This document shows, in pieces, positions 1 to 10,264 of a stretch of DNA of 64,000 bases (position 1 is the first letter of the stretch; each line of letters starts with the position of its first letter). The stretch is from assembly GCF_008271805.1 (NCBI RefSeq), contig NZ_VSRY01000152.1, positions 62,001 through 126,000 on the forward strand, read 5' to 3'. This DNA is from Streptomyces sp. TRM49041 (lineage in GTDB: Bacteria; Actinomycetota; Actinomycetes; Streptomycetales; Streptomycetaceae). The position numbers were made by a program, and so were the translations under genes. The notes under the pieces were generated by a model, which had not been told where the DNA came from, made no database searches, and saw only the letters and a list, made by a program, of their open reading frames with translations.

Positions 1-54
1 AACAGCTCAGACTTTTCACTCGCACATTTTCCGCACTGCTGGAGGCACCCCACC

Positions 55-1491
55 ATGACCACCTTCGTGGACCGCGTCGAGCTGCATGTCGCCGCGGGTA
101 ACGGGGGCCACGGCTGTGCCTCCGTGCACCGGGAGAAGTTCAAGCCGCTCGGCGGCCCCGACGGGGGCAACGGCGGGCGTGGCGGCGATGTGATCCTCGT
201 CGTCGACCAGTCGGTGACGACGCTCCTCGAGTACCACCACTCACCCCACCGCAAGGCCACCAACGGCAAGCCCGGCGAGGGCGGCAACCGCTCCGGCAAG
301 GACGGCCAGGACCTGGTCCTGCCGGTGCCGGACGGGACCGTCGTCCTCGACAAGGGCGGCAATGTGCTGGCCGACCTCGTCGGACACGGCACCCGGTACG
401 TCGCCGCCCAGGGCGGTCGCGGTGGCCTCGGCAACGCCGCGCTCGCCTCGGCCCGCCGCAAGGCCCCCGGCTTCGCGTTGCTCGGCGAGCCGGGTGACCT
501 CCAGGACATCGTCCTGGAGCTGAAGACCGTCGCCGATGTGGCCCTGGTCGGGTATCCGAGCGCGGGGAAGTCTTCGCTGATCTCGGTGCTGTCCGCAGCC
601 AAGCCGAAGATCGCGGACTACCCGTTCACCACCCTCGTACCGAACCTCGGCGTCGTCACCGCCGGCTCCACCGTCTACACCATCGCCGACGTCCCCGGCC
701 TCATCCCCGGCGCCAGCCAGGGCAAGGGCCTCGGCCTGGAGTTCCTGCGCCACGTCGAGCGGTGCAGCGTCCTCGTCCACGTCCTCGACACGGCGACCCT
801 GGAGTCCCAGCGCGACCCGCTCTCCGACCTCGACACCATCGAGGAGGAGCTCAAGCAGTACGGCGGCCTCGACGAGCGTCCCCGCATCGTCGTCCTCAAC
901 AAGATCGACATCCCGGACGGCAAGGACCTCGCCGACATGGTCCGCCCCGACCTGGAGTCCCGCGGCTACCGCGTCTTCGAGGCGTCGGCCGTCGCCCACC
1001 AGGGCCTCAAGGAGCTGTCCTTCGCGCTCGCCGACATCGTCGCCAAGGCGCGTGCCGCGAAGCCGAAGGAGGAGGCGACCCGGATCGTCATCCGGCCCAA
1101 GGCGGTCGACGACGCCGGCTTCACCGTCACCCAGGAGGAGGACGGCCTGTTCCGGGTCCGCGGCGAGAAGCCGGAGCGCTGGGTCCGCCAGACCGACTTC
1201 AACAACGACGAGGCCGTCGGCTACCTCGCCGACCGGCTCAACCGACTCGGCGTCGAGGAGGAGCTGATGAAGGCCGGTGCCCGGGCCGGCGACGGCGTCG
1301 CCATCGGCCCCGAGGAGAACGCGGTCGTCTTCGACTGGGAGCCGACCCTGATGGCGGGCGCCGAGATGCTCGGCCGCCGAGGCGAGGACCACCGCCTGGA
1401 GGCGCCGCGCCCCGCCGCCCAGCGCCGCAAGGACCGGCAGGCCGAGCGCGACGAGGCCGAGCGGGAGTTCGGGGACTTCAACCCCTTCTGA
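55..1491 (+). CDS. obg: Obg-family GTPase (CgtA/ObgE)
   Basis: This is an essential ribosome-associated GTPase acting in 50S assembly; in Streptomyces, Obg is also linked to GTP sensing and the onset of aerial growth. The 478 aa protein has the glycine-rich Obg fold at residues 1-158, a G domain with P-loop GYPSAGKSSL near residue 165, switch and G3 DVPGLIPGAS, G4 NKID near 281, and a C-terminal OCT domain at about 350-430. The length is normal for actinobacteria. The ATG at 55 follows a GGAGG-type ribosome site at about 41-45. In this lineage rplU-rpmA would be expected upstream, outside the window. A hairpin with a GC-rich stem follows the stop, so the transcript probably ends there. Confidence 0.97.
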   Translation: MTTFVDRVELHVAAGNGGHGCASVHREKFKPLGGPDGGNGGRGGDVILVVDQSVTTLLEYHHSPHRKATNGKPGEGGNRSGKDGQDLVLPVPDGTVVLDKGGNVLADLVGHGTRYVAAQGGRGGLGNAALASARRKAPGFALLGEPGDLQDIVLELKTVADVALVGYPSAGKSSLISVLSAAKPKIADYPFTTLVPNLGVVTAGSTVYTIADVPGLIPGASQGKGLGLEFLRHVERCSVLVHVLDTATLESQRDPLSDLDTIEEELKQYGGLDERPRIVVLNKIDIPDGKDLADMVRPDLESRGYRVFEASAVAHQGLKELSFALADIVAKARAAKPKEEATRIVIRPKAVDDAGFTVTQEEDGLFRVRGEKPERWVRQTDFNNDEAVGYLADRLNRLGVEEELMKAGARAGDGVAIGPEENAVVFDWEPTLMAGAEMLGRRGEDHRLEAPRPAAQRRKDRQAERDEAEREFGDFNPF

Positions 1492-1518
1492 GGACTCATC
1501 TTCTGACTGTTGGTCAGT

Positions 1519-1550
1519 AAGGCGGGGTCGCTTTCCGGCGGCCCCGCCTT
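1519..1550 (+). terminator. Hairpin terminator after obg
   Basis: A 9 bp perfect inverted repeat (AAGGCGGGG / CCCCGCCTT) with a 14-base loop lies 28 bases after the obg stop. There is no long T run, as is common in Streptomyces. Confidence 0.7.
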
Positions 1551-1691
1551 TCGCATGCCCCCCGCTCCGCGCGCCTCGCCCGGCCTATGGCTGAAAAGGG
1601 TTCCCGACCTGCACAACCTTTCGGTTATCGCCACCGTCTAGCAATCGGGGCGACCGACTAGCGCCCCGTTTCGCACACACACGGGGCATCG

Positions 1692-3917
<2,226 letters not shown>

Positions 3918-4220
3918 GCGACACACAGGGCGACGGCACACACAGTCCCGAGGAGAGCGGAGAGTGACGGAGAGAGTGAGAGAGGGTCGCGGAGCGTACA
4001 CACCGCGGCCGCGCCGGGCGCACAGGATCTTCCAAACCGCCGGATGGTGTGCCGTCCGTCACCACCGCCGCCCGCTCCCGGCCGCCTCAACAAGGCTGGC
4101 CACGAGGTGAACTGCCAGTGGCCGGCAGGGGTAGCGCCCTTCTGTCCCGCCTTGCGATTTGGTAACGGACAGTGCGACCATCAGCCCGTTCCCCCAGCCA
4201 TAGCAAGGTAGGTCGTCCCT
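3918..4220. other. Intergenic gap, no gene seen
   Basis: The gap is 303 bases between the glycosyltransferase and the cytidylyltransferase fusion. The reading frames here are only shadows and there is no convincing hairpin. It probably holds the promoter of the downstream gene, but I cannot place one with confidence. Confidence 0.5.
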
Positions 4221-5732
4221 GTGTCAGCGCCTCCGTCCGCGGCCCGAGAAGCCAAGACCCGTACCACTGCCGTCGTACTCGCCGGGGGCACCGGTCAGCG
4301 GGTGGGTCTCGCGATCCCGAAGCAGTTGCTGAAGATCGCGGGCAAGGCGGTCATCGAGCACACACTCACGATCTTCGAGCAGGCCGACTGCGTCGACGAC
4401 GTGATCGTGCTGATGGCACCGGGTTTCGTGCCCGACGTCGAGAAGATCGTCGCCAAGGCCGGGCTGACCAAGGTCACCCAGGTCATCGAGGGTGGCGCCA
4501 CGCGCAACGAGACCACCGAGCGTGCCATCGCCGCCCTCGGCGAGGGCCTCGGGGACGGAGAGGACCTCAACGTCCTCTTCCACGACGCCGTCCGTCCGCT
4601 GCTGTCACAGCGAGTGATCAAGGACTGCGTCGACGCCCTCGACCGCTACGAGGCCGTCGACGTCGCCATCCCGTCCGCCGACACGATCATCGTGACCCGT
4701 ACGCACGGCGAGGACGGCGAGTTCATCACCGACGTACCGGACCGCTCCCGGCTGCGCCGCGGCCAGACCCCGCAGGCGTTCAAGCTGTCCACCATCCGCA
4801 GGGCGTACGAGGTCGCGGCCGGGGATCCCAACTTCCAGGCCACCGACGACTGTTCCGTCGTCCTCAAGTACCTGCCGGACGTGCCGATCCACGTCGTGCC
4901 GGGCGACGAGTACAACATGAAGGTCACGCAGCCCGTCGACGTCTTCATCGCCGACAAGCTGTTCCAGCTGGCCTCCACGGCCGCCCCGCGCCAGGCCGAC
5001 GAGGCCGCCTACCGGGAGCTGCTGGCCGGCAAGACCCTCGTCGTCTTCGGCGGCTCGTACGGCATCGGCGCCGACATCGCGAGCCTCGCCGAGAGCTACG
5101 GCGCCAAGGTGTACGCGCTGGGCCGCTCGACGACCGGCACGCACGTCGAGAACCCGCAGCACGTGGACGACGCACTCTCCACGGCGTACACGGAGACCGG
5201 CCGCATCGACTACGTGATCAACACGGCCGGGGTCCTGCGTATCGGCAAGCTCGCGGAAACCGACACCGCCACCATTCAGGAAGCCCTGAACGTCAATTAC
5301 CTGGCTCCTGTACAGATCGCGCGTGCGTCGTACAAGTACCTGGTGGAGACAAAGGGGCAGCTGCTCCTCTACACCTCCTCCAGCTACACCCGCGGACGCG
5401 CCGAGTACAGCCTGTATTCATCGACCAAGGCCGCCATGGTGAACCTCACCCAGGCGCTCGCCGACGAATGGGCGGCCGACGGAATCCGTGTGAATTGCGT
5501 CAACCCGGAGCGCACCGCGACTCCCATGCGGACCAGGGCGTTCGGCCAGGAACCGGCCGGGTCGCTGCTCTCCTCGGAGGCCGTCGCCCGCACCTCGCTG
5601 GACGTTCTGCTCTCCGAACTCACCGGCCACGTCATCGACGTACGGCAGCAGGATCCGACCCGGGCGGCCGGTGAGGCATCCGGGTTCGAGCAGGCTCTGG
5701 CGGCCGTCCTGGACCGCCAGGAAGATGTGTAA
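4221..5732 (+). CDS. Bifunctional cytidylyltransferase / short-chain dehydrogenase (CDP-ribitol-type synthase)
   Basis: The 503 aa protein has two enzyme halves. Residues 15-245 are an IspD/TarI-like cytidylyltransferase, with the CTP loop AVVLAGGTGQRVG near residue 17 followed by PKQLL, and the Asp motif FHDAVRPL. Residues 270-500 are a short-chain dehydrogenase, with nucleotide loop FGGSYGIG near 275, NTAGV, and catalytic YSSTK. This architecture is known from Haemophilus Bcs1-type enzymes, which reduce ribulose-5-phosphate and transfer CMP to make CDP-ribitol; a TarI/TarJ pair does the same in Gram-positives. It is therefore unlikely to be the isoprenoid IspD. The next gene is TagF-like, which fits supply of CDP-ribitol (or a related CDP-polyol). 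It starts with GTG. Confidence 0.85.
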   Translation: MSAPPSAAREAKTRTTAVVLAGGTGQRVGLAIPKQLLKIAGKAVIEHTLTIFEQADCVDDVIVLMAPGFVPDVEKIVAKAGLTKVTQVIEGGATRNETTERAIAALGEGLGDGEDLNVLFHDAVRPLLSQRVIKDCVDALDRYEAVDVAIPSADTIIVTRTHGEDGEFITDVPDRSRLRRGQTPQAFKLSTIRRAYEVAAGDPNFQATDDCSVVLKYLPDVPIHVVPGDEYNMKVTQPVDVFIADKLFQLASTAAPRQADEAAYRELLAGKTLVVFGGSYGIGADIASLAESYGAKVYALGRSTTGTHVENPQHVDDALSTAYTETGRIDYVINTAGVLRIGKLAETDTATIQEALNVNYLAPVQIARASYKYLVETKGQLLLYTSSSYTRGRAEYSLYSSTKAAMVNLTQALADEWAADGIRVNCVNPERTATPMRTRAFGQEPAGSLLSSEAVARTSLDVLLSELTGHVIDVRQQDPTRAAGEASGFEQALAAVLDRQEDV

Positions 5733-5755
5733 TACTCGCTGGATGTGAAATTCCC

Positions 5756-5808
5756 GGGCCCCCGCATCAGCGCCTGAATCATCGCCGGATTCGCGAATGC
5801 GGGGGCCC
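5756..5808 (+). terminator. Hairpin after the cytidylyltransferase-SDR gene
   Basis: A 12 bp perfect inverted repeat (GGGCCCCCGCAT / ATGCGGGGGCCC) lies 24 bases after the stop. It may terminate or attenuate before the TagF-like gene, 38 bases further on. Confidence 0.6.
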
Positions 5809-5845
5809 GCGCAGTGAAGCCCCACCTTCACGGAACCAACGCCTT

Positions 5846-8038
5846 GTGAAACAAACCGGCATCCCCGTCTGGAGCAGGTTCTACGTGATTTCGACCGTCA
5901 TTCGAGTGGCCCGTGTGGGCAGCGGGTCGGAGCTGGCCGCGGCAGTCCTCATGGGACTCGGATATCCGTGCGTCATGCTCGCCGCGCTGATTCCGAACAT
6001 CTGGTTGTTCGCGGGTGCCGGCGCCGTGACCTATGTCGCCGACTGGTATCTGCACCAGAAGAAGAGCCGTCTGGTCAACCGCCTCAACAGCGTCAGAGCC
6101 GGACTCCCCATCCGCTTCCTGCTGCGCCAGCTGCTGCTGATCCTGCTCCTCGCCCGCGAGAACCTCGCCGAGCAGCCGGTGTTCTACGCCACGGTCGCCT
6201 GCTTCCTGCTCTTCTACGGCCTTCAGGCTCCGCAGGGCGCCCTCGCCACCTTCATCCGGCTCCGCCGCACCATGCCGGTCGTCACCCGCAACGTCGACCT
6301 GCACGGCGTACGCATCCCGGACGCCCCGCCGCGCGCGCTGCTGAACCGCTCCGGCGAGAAGATGCTGCACCTCGACGTCCCCGCCGTCGTCGGCGTCATC
6401 GCCGCCGTCGCCACGGGCCGGAACGTTCTCGCGTACGCGGGAGTGACCGCGACGCTGGCCCTCGGCACGCTCTACATCCTGCTTCTCGCCCCGTACCTGC
6501 GCCGCAAGCGCCGCGTCCCCGGTCCGGGCGCGGTCCTCAAGGCCGTCGACACCTGGCTGCGCGAGTACCAGCCGACCGTCGCGCTCTACTTCTCCGGCTC
6601 CGACGACTCCGCCTACCAGGTCAACATGTGGCTGGACACCATGGAGCAGGTCGACGGCCGGCCGATCATCATCATGCGCGAGCGGAACCTCGTACCGAAG
6701 CTCGGCGACACCTCGGTACCCGTCCTCTGCATTCCCGGCGGCCAGCACCTGATGGCGAGGGACCTGTCCACGATCCGGGTCACCCTCTACCCCGCCAACG
6801 TCGGCAAGAACATCCACATCCTGCGTGTCCCGACCATGAAGCACGTCTTCATCGGCCACGGCGACAGCGACAAGCTCGCCAGCGTCAACCCGTTCTCCAA
6901 GGTGTACGACGAGGTGTGGACCGCAGGCCAGGCCGGCCGCGACCGGTACGCGCTCGCCGACGTCGGTGTCCGCGACGAGGACATCGTCGAGGTCGGCCGC
7001 CCCCAGCTCGCCCCCATCCAGCGCTGGACGGGCGCGCCGAAGAACCCGATCCCGACCGTCCTGTACGCCCCCACCTGGGAGGGCTGGGACGGCAACCCGG
7101 GCAACACCTCGGTGCTGCTCGCCGGGGAGAACATCGTCAGGCGGCTGCTCGCCGCCGACCCGCCGGTCCGCGTCATCTACAAGCCGCACCCCTTCACCGG
7201 ACTCGTCAACAAGAAGGCCAAGGCCGTCGACGAGCGCATCCGCAAGCTGGTCACCGAGGCCGCCGCCCGCCGCGCCACCGACCCGCGCTGGGCGAAGGAG
7301 GCGGCCGCGGCACAGTCCGGACAGGCCGCCGCCCGCGCCGAACTGAGCCGTATCGAGGCCCGCCTGGCCGCTCTCAGCAGTCCGGGCCGCAAGGGCACCG
7401 ACGAATCCGAGACATCCCGCGTCTCGCTCGCCGACCCCCACCGCCTCACCGCGATCAAGCGCCTGCGTGCCGAGTGGAACGACGCCTACTGGCGTTCCTT
7501 CGGCTGGTGGGAGCACCGCGTCGTCACCGGCTCCCAGCCGCACCTGTACGACTGCTTCAACGAGTCCGACGGCATGGTCTCCGACATCTCCAGCGTCGTC
7601 TCCGACTTCATCGCGAGCGGCAAGCCGTACGCCGTGACCGACTCCGCCGAGATCGGCGTCGACGAGTTCCGGCGTCAGAACACCGCCGTACGGGCCGCGG
7701 TGATCCTCTCCAACAGCGCCGCCGAACTCGACGAGCTGCTCGCCGCGGTGGCCGACCCGGCCGCCGACAAGCTGGCGGAGGAACGGCGCGGCCTCAAGCG
7801 GTACCTCCTCGGGCCCGACGAACCCACCTCCATCGAGCAGTTCAACGCCGCGGTGCGCGCCCTGGCCGCCAAGGCGGAGGCCCGTAACTCGGGCGTCTCC
7901 CAGCGGCTCGCCGGGCAGCGGATCGGCGAACTGGACCGTGAGGACGGCGCGACGCCGGTCGCCGCGCCGGACGGCGGGTCCACCGCCGCGGCCGAGGCGG
8001 ACGACACGGACGCCGCCGAGACGACGGCGGTCGGCTGA
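5846..8038 (+). CDS. CDP-glycerol/CDP-ribitol polyol-phosphate transferase, TagF-like, with N-terminal membrane domain
   Basis: The 730 aa protein has about 230 N-terminal residues with several hydrophobic helices (about 30-55, 95-130 and 185-225). A Glyphos_transf (TagB/TagF/TarL) domain follows, with the family signatures GHGDSDKLASVNPF near residue 337 and YAPTWEGWDG near 406, and a C-terminal EXDGMVSDISS-type segment. A charged insertion at about 450-540 precedes the last catalytic part. Known relatives polymerise glycerol- or ribitol-phosphate on the inner face of the membrane. In S. coelicolor a TagF homologue has a role in spore envelope formation. With the CDP-polyol synthase just upstream it likely builds a wall polymer. 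It starts with GTG; a strong hairpin ends the unit. Confidence 0.87.
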   Translation: MKQTGIPVWSRFYVISTVIRVARVGSGSELAAAVLMGLGYPCVMLAALIPNIWLFAGAGAVTYVADWYLHQKKSRLVNRLNSVRAGLPIRFLLRQLLLILLLARENLAEQPVFYATVACFLLFYGLQAPQGALATFIRLRRTMPVVTRNVDLHGVRIPDAPPRALLNRSGEKMLHLDVPAVVGVIAAVATGRNVLAYAGVTATLALGTLYILLLAPYLRRKRRVPGPGAVLKAVDTWLREYQPTVALYFSGSDDSAYQVNMWLDTMEQVDGRPIIIMRERNLVPKLGDTSVPVLCIPGGQHLMARDLSTIRVTLYPANVGKNIHILRVPTMKHVFIGHGDSDKLASVNPFSKVYDEVWTAGQAGRDRYALADVGVRDEDIVEVGRPQLAPIQRWTGAPKNPIPTVLYAPTWEGWDGNPGNTSVLLAGENIVRRLLAADPPVRVIYKPHPFTGLVNKKAKAVDERIRKLVTEAAARRATDPRWAKEAAAAQSGQAAARAELSRIEARLAALSSPGRKGTDESETSRVSLADPHRLTAIKRLRAEWNDAYWRSFGWWEHRVVTGSQPHLYDCFNESDGMVSDISSVVSDFIASGKPYAVTDSAEIGVDEFRRQNTAVRAAVILSNSAAELDELLAAVADPAADKLAEERRGLKRYLLGPDEPTSIEQFNAAVRALAAKAEARNSGVSQRLAGQRIGELDREDGATPVAAPDGGSTAAAEADDTDAAETTAVG

Positions 8039-8085
8039 CCGCGGCCGTCACCCACGCCCGCGCCCGTGGACTCCGCGCAGACACT

Positions 8086-8131
8086 GCGACGGCCCGTACG
8101 CCCCTCGTGAGGGGAGCGTGCGGGCCGTCGC
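8086..8131 (+). terminator. Strong hairpin terminator after the TagF-like gene
   Basis: The repeat GCGACGGCCCG / CGGGCCGTCGC gives an 11 bp outer stem, with an inner CCCCTC/GAGGGG helix. It separates the wall-polymer genes from proB. Confidence 0.8.
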
Positions 8132-8178
8132 CGTACGGACCCGGGACTGTCCTCGGGGCCGCGCCCAGGTGTGTGCAC

Positions 8179-8250
8179 GCGTGTGTCCCCGTGTGTGTCC
8201 CGGTGTGTGTCCCCGTGTGTGTCTCCGTGTGTGTCTCCGAGTGTGTCCAT
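8179..8250. repeat. GT-rich 12 bp tandem repeat upstream of proB
   Basis: There are about six imperfect copies of a 12-base unit GTGTGTGTCCCC/G. The alternating purine-pyrimidine tract (GTGTGTG) is unusual in this GC-rich background and lies within 75-145 bases of the proB start. Confidence 0.85.
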
Positions 8251-8324
8251 GGGGCTGTCCACGGGTGTGTCCATCGAGTGGGATATCCGCGCACGGGGCG
8301 GCGCCGCTGGCATAGATTCGCCAT

Positions 8325-9461
8325 GTGACAGTGGCAAGGCAGTACGTAACGGAAGCTCGCAGGATCGTCGTCAAGGTCGGCTCATCGTCCCTGACCACAG
8401 CCTCAGGCGGCCTCGACGCGGACCGCGTCGACGCGCTCGTCGACGTACTCGCCAAGGTCCGCGGCCAGGGGGAGCGGGAGGTCGTCCTCGTCTCGTCCGG
8501 CGCCATCGCCGCCGGGCTCGCCCCGCTCGGTCTCGTCCGCCGCCCCAAGGACCTCGCCCGCCAGCAGGCCGCCGCCAGCGTCGGCCAGGGCCTCCTCGTC
8601 GCCCGCTACACCGCCTCCTTCGCCCGCTACGGGGTGCGTGTCGGCCAGATCCTGCTCACCAGCGACGACATGAGCCGCCGCGCCCACTACCGCAACGCGT
8701 ACCGGACGCTCGAGCAACTCCTCACCATGGGCGCCCTCCCGGTCGTCAACGAGAACGACACCGTGGCCACGGACGAGATCCGGTTCGGCGACAACGACCG
8801 CCTCGCCGCGCTCGTCGCCCACCTCGTCCGCGCCGACCTGCTGGTGCTGCTCTCGGACGTCGACGGGCTGTACGACGGCGACCCGAGGAGGCCCGGCACG
8901 TCCCGTATCGAGGAGGTCCGGGGGCCGGAGGACCTGACCGGTATCGAGATCGGCTCCGCCGGGAAGGCCGGGGTCGGCACAGGCGGCATGGTCACCAAGG
9001 TGGAGGCGGCCCGGATCGCCGCGGCCGCCGGCATCCCCGTCGTACTCACCTCGGCCAGCCGGGCGGCCGACGCCCTCGCCGGCCGCGACACCGGCACGTA
9101 CTTCCACAGCACAGGGCGGCGCTCCACAGGCCGGCTGCTGTGGCTCGCGCACGCCTCCGCGCCGCAGGGCGCCCTGACCCTCGACGAGGGTGCCGTGCGG
9201 GCCGTCGTGCACGGCAGGAAGTCCCTGTTGCCGGCCGGAATCGCCGCCGTGGAGGGGGAGTTCGGGGCGGGGGACCCGGTCGAGCTGCGTGACACCGACG
9301 GCCGGCCCGTCGCGCGCGGACTCGTCAGCTTCGACGCGAAGGAGATCCCGCAGCTGCTGGGACGTTCCACCAAAGAGCTGGCGAAGGAGCTCGGTCCGGC
9401 ATACGAGAGAGAAGTCGTACACAGGGACGATCTGGTCGTACTGCACCCCTGGAACGGCTGA
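8325..9461 (+). CDS. proB: Glutamate 5-kinase
   Basis: The first enzyme of proline synthesis phosphorylates glutamate at the gamma-carboxyl group. The 378 aa protein has an amino-acid-kinase domain (residues 1-255), with VVKVGSSSLT near residue 10, LVSSGAIAAGL, and NENDTVATDEIRFGDND for substrate binding. A PUA domain follows at about 285-370, which is the long-form architecture. The GTG at 8325 is chosen; a second in-frame GTG six bases later is possible. It is followed by a conserved unknown gene and then proA. ProB is usually feedback-inhibited by proline through the kinase domain. Confidence 0.96.
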   Translation: MTVARQYVTEARRIVVKVGSSSLTTASGGLDADRVDALVDVLAKVRGQGEREVVLVSSGAIAAGLAPLGLVRRPKDLARQQAAASVGQGLLVARYTASFARYGVRVGQILLTSDDMSRRAHYRNAYRTLEQLLTMGALPVVNENDTVATDEIRFGDNDRLAALVAHLVRADLLVLLSDVDGLYDGDPRRPGTSRIEEVRGPEDLTGIEIGSAGKAGVGTGGMVTKVEAARIAAAAGIPVVLTSASRAADALAGRDTGTYFHSTGRRSTGRLLWLAHASAPQGALTLDEGAVRAVVHGRKSLLPAGIAAVEGEFGAGDPVELRDTDGRPVARGLVSFDAKEIPQLLGRSTKELAKELGPAYEREVVHRDDLVVLHPWNG

Positions 9462-9583
9462 AAGTCGGCTCAACCACCGGAGACCTTTACCAAAACCGCC
9501 CCACGTTCCGCGCCGGGCTGGTCAACTTTGTCTGGGGGGTAAGCGGGGTGACAGCACGACAACGCATCAACAGGAGGCCGCCG

Positions 9584-10123
9584 GTGAGACGAGCGCGCCC
9601 AGGGGCTTCGCCCCGCGGGACGACCGAACGTGCCTTGACGAGTGTCGAGGCCGGGGCCGATTTCGACGACGCCGCGTTCGGAGCCGGGACCGGCACGGGC
9701 GCCGGAGCGAGCACGGGGGCCGGCGCGGGCGTCAGGACGGGCACCGGGACGGGCGCGGGTGACGACACCCCGGACCGGCCGGTGTCGAAGCTGTGGCACA
9801 TCACGCTCAGCGTGTCCGGCCGGGAGGCCCCGCTGAAGGAGGTCCGGCGGGCGCTCGAGCAGCTCGCCCACGACCATCCGTTCCTGCTGACCAGCAGGTA
9901 CGCGAACGATCACGCCGAGATCCGGTACTGGGAAGAGGCCCGCGACCTGCACGACGCGGCGGCGGTCGCGCTGCGCCTGTGGGGCGAGCACCGGCAGAGC
10001 GCCAAGCTGCCGCCCTGGGAGATCGTCGGCCTGGAGGTCATCGACCGCGAGACCTACCACCTGCGCATCGCCGAGGGGTACGGACCGCCGCCGGCGGCGC
10101 CCGTGGGCGTACACCCGTACTGA
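9584..10123 (+). CDS. Conserved protein of unknown function between proB and proA
   Basis: I do not recognise a named family. The first 80 residues are Gly/Ala/Thr-rich and low complexity. The conserved-looking core begins at SKLWHITLSVSG and runs about 110 residues with an alpha/beta pattern (LEQLAHDHPFLLTSRYA, EIRYWEEARDLHDAAAVALRLW), ending in HLRIAEGYGPPP. The GTG at 9584 has a perfect AGGAGG six bases upstream and is preferred over an upstream GTG at 9548. Its place between proB and proA suggests a shared transcript, but a role in proline synthesis is only inferred. Confidence 0.75.
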   Translation: MRRARPGASPRGTTERALTSVEAGADFDDAAFGAGTGTGAGASTGAGAGVRTGTGTGAGDDTPDRPVSKLWHITLSVSGREAPLKEVRRALEQLAHDHPFLLTSRYANDHAEIRYWEEARDLHDAAAVALRLWGEHRQSAKLPPWEIVGLEVIDRETYHLRIAEGYGPPPAAPVGVHPY

Positions 10124-10144
10124 GGTCCGTCCCGTCGTCGGACG

Positions 10145-10184
10145 TCGGTGCCCGGCACCAGGGCTCGGTGCCCGGCACCAGGGC
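10145..10184. repeat. 20 bp tandem duplication upstream of proA
   Basis: Two perfect 20-base copies (TCGGTGCCCGGCACCAGGGC) lie end to end in the gap between the unknown gene and proA. Each copy contains the palindrome GTGCCCGGCAC. Confidence 0.85.
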
Positions 10185-10264
10185 TCGGTCTCGCTCCGTC
10201 TCGCAGAGCGGGACGGAGCGTTACATATGCGGGATGCCCGCGGGGAGCGCATTACCCTGCGGGC

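Noticed and set aside
4221..5000. Housekeeping IspD of the MEP isoprenoid pathway
   Set aside because: The fused dehydrogenase and TagF-like neighbour fit CDP-polyol synthesis better, and ispF is not nearby.
7842..8324. Frames translating the GT-rich tract as His-Thr-Gly repeats
   Set aside because: The period comes from the 12 bp DNA repeat; no start site, conserved core or neighbouring logic supports a protein.
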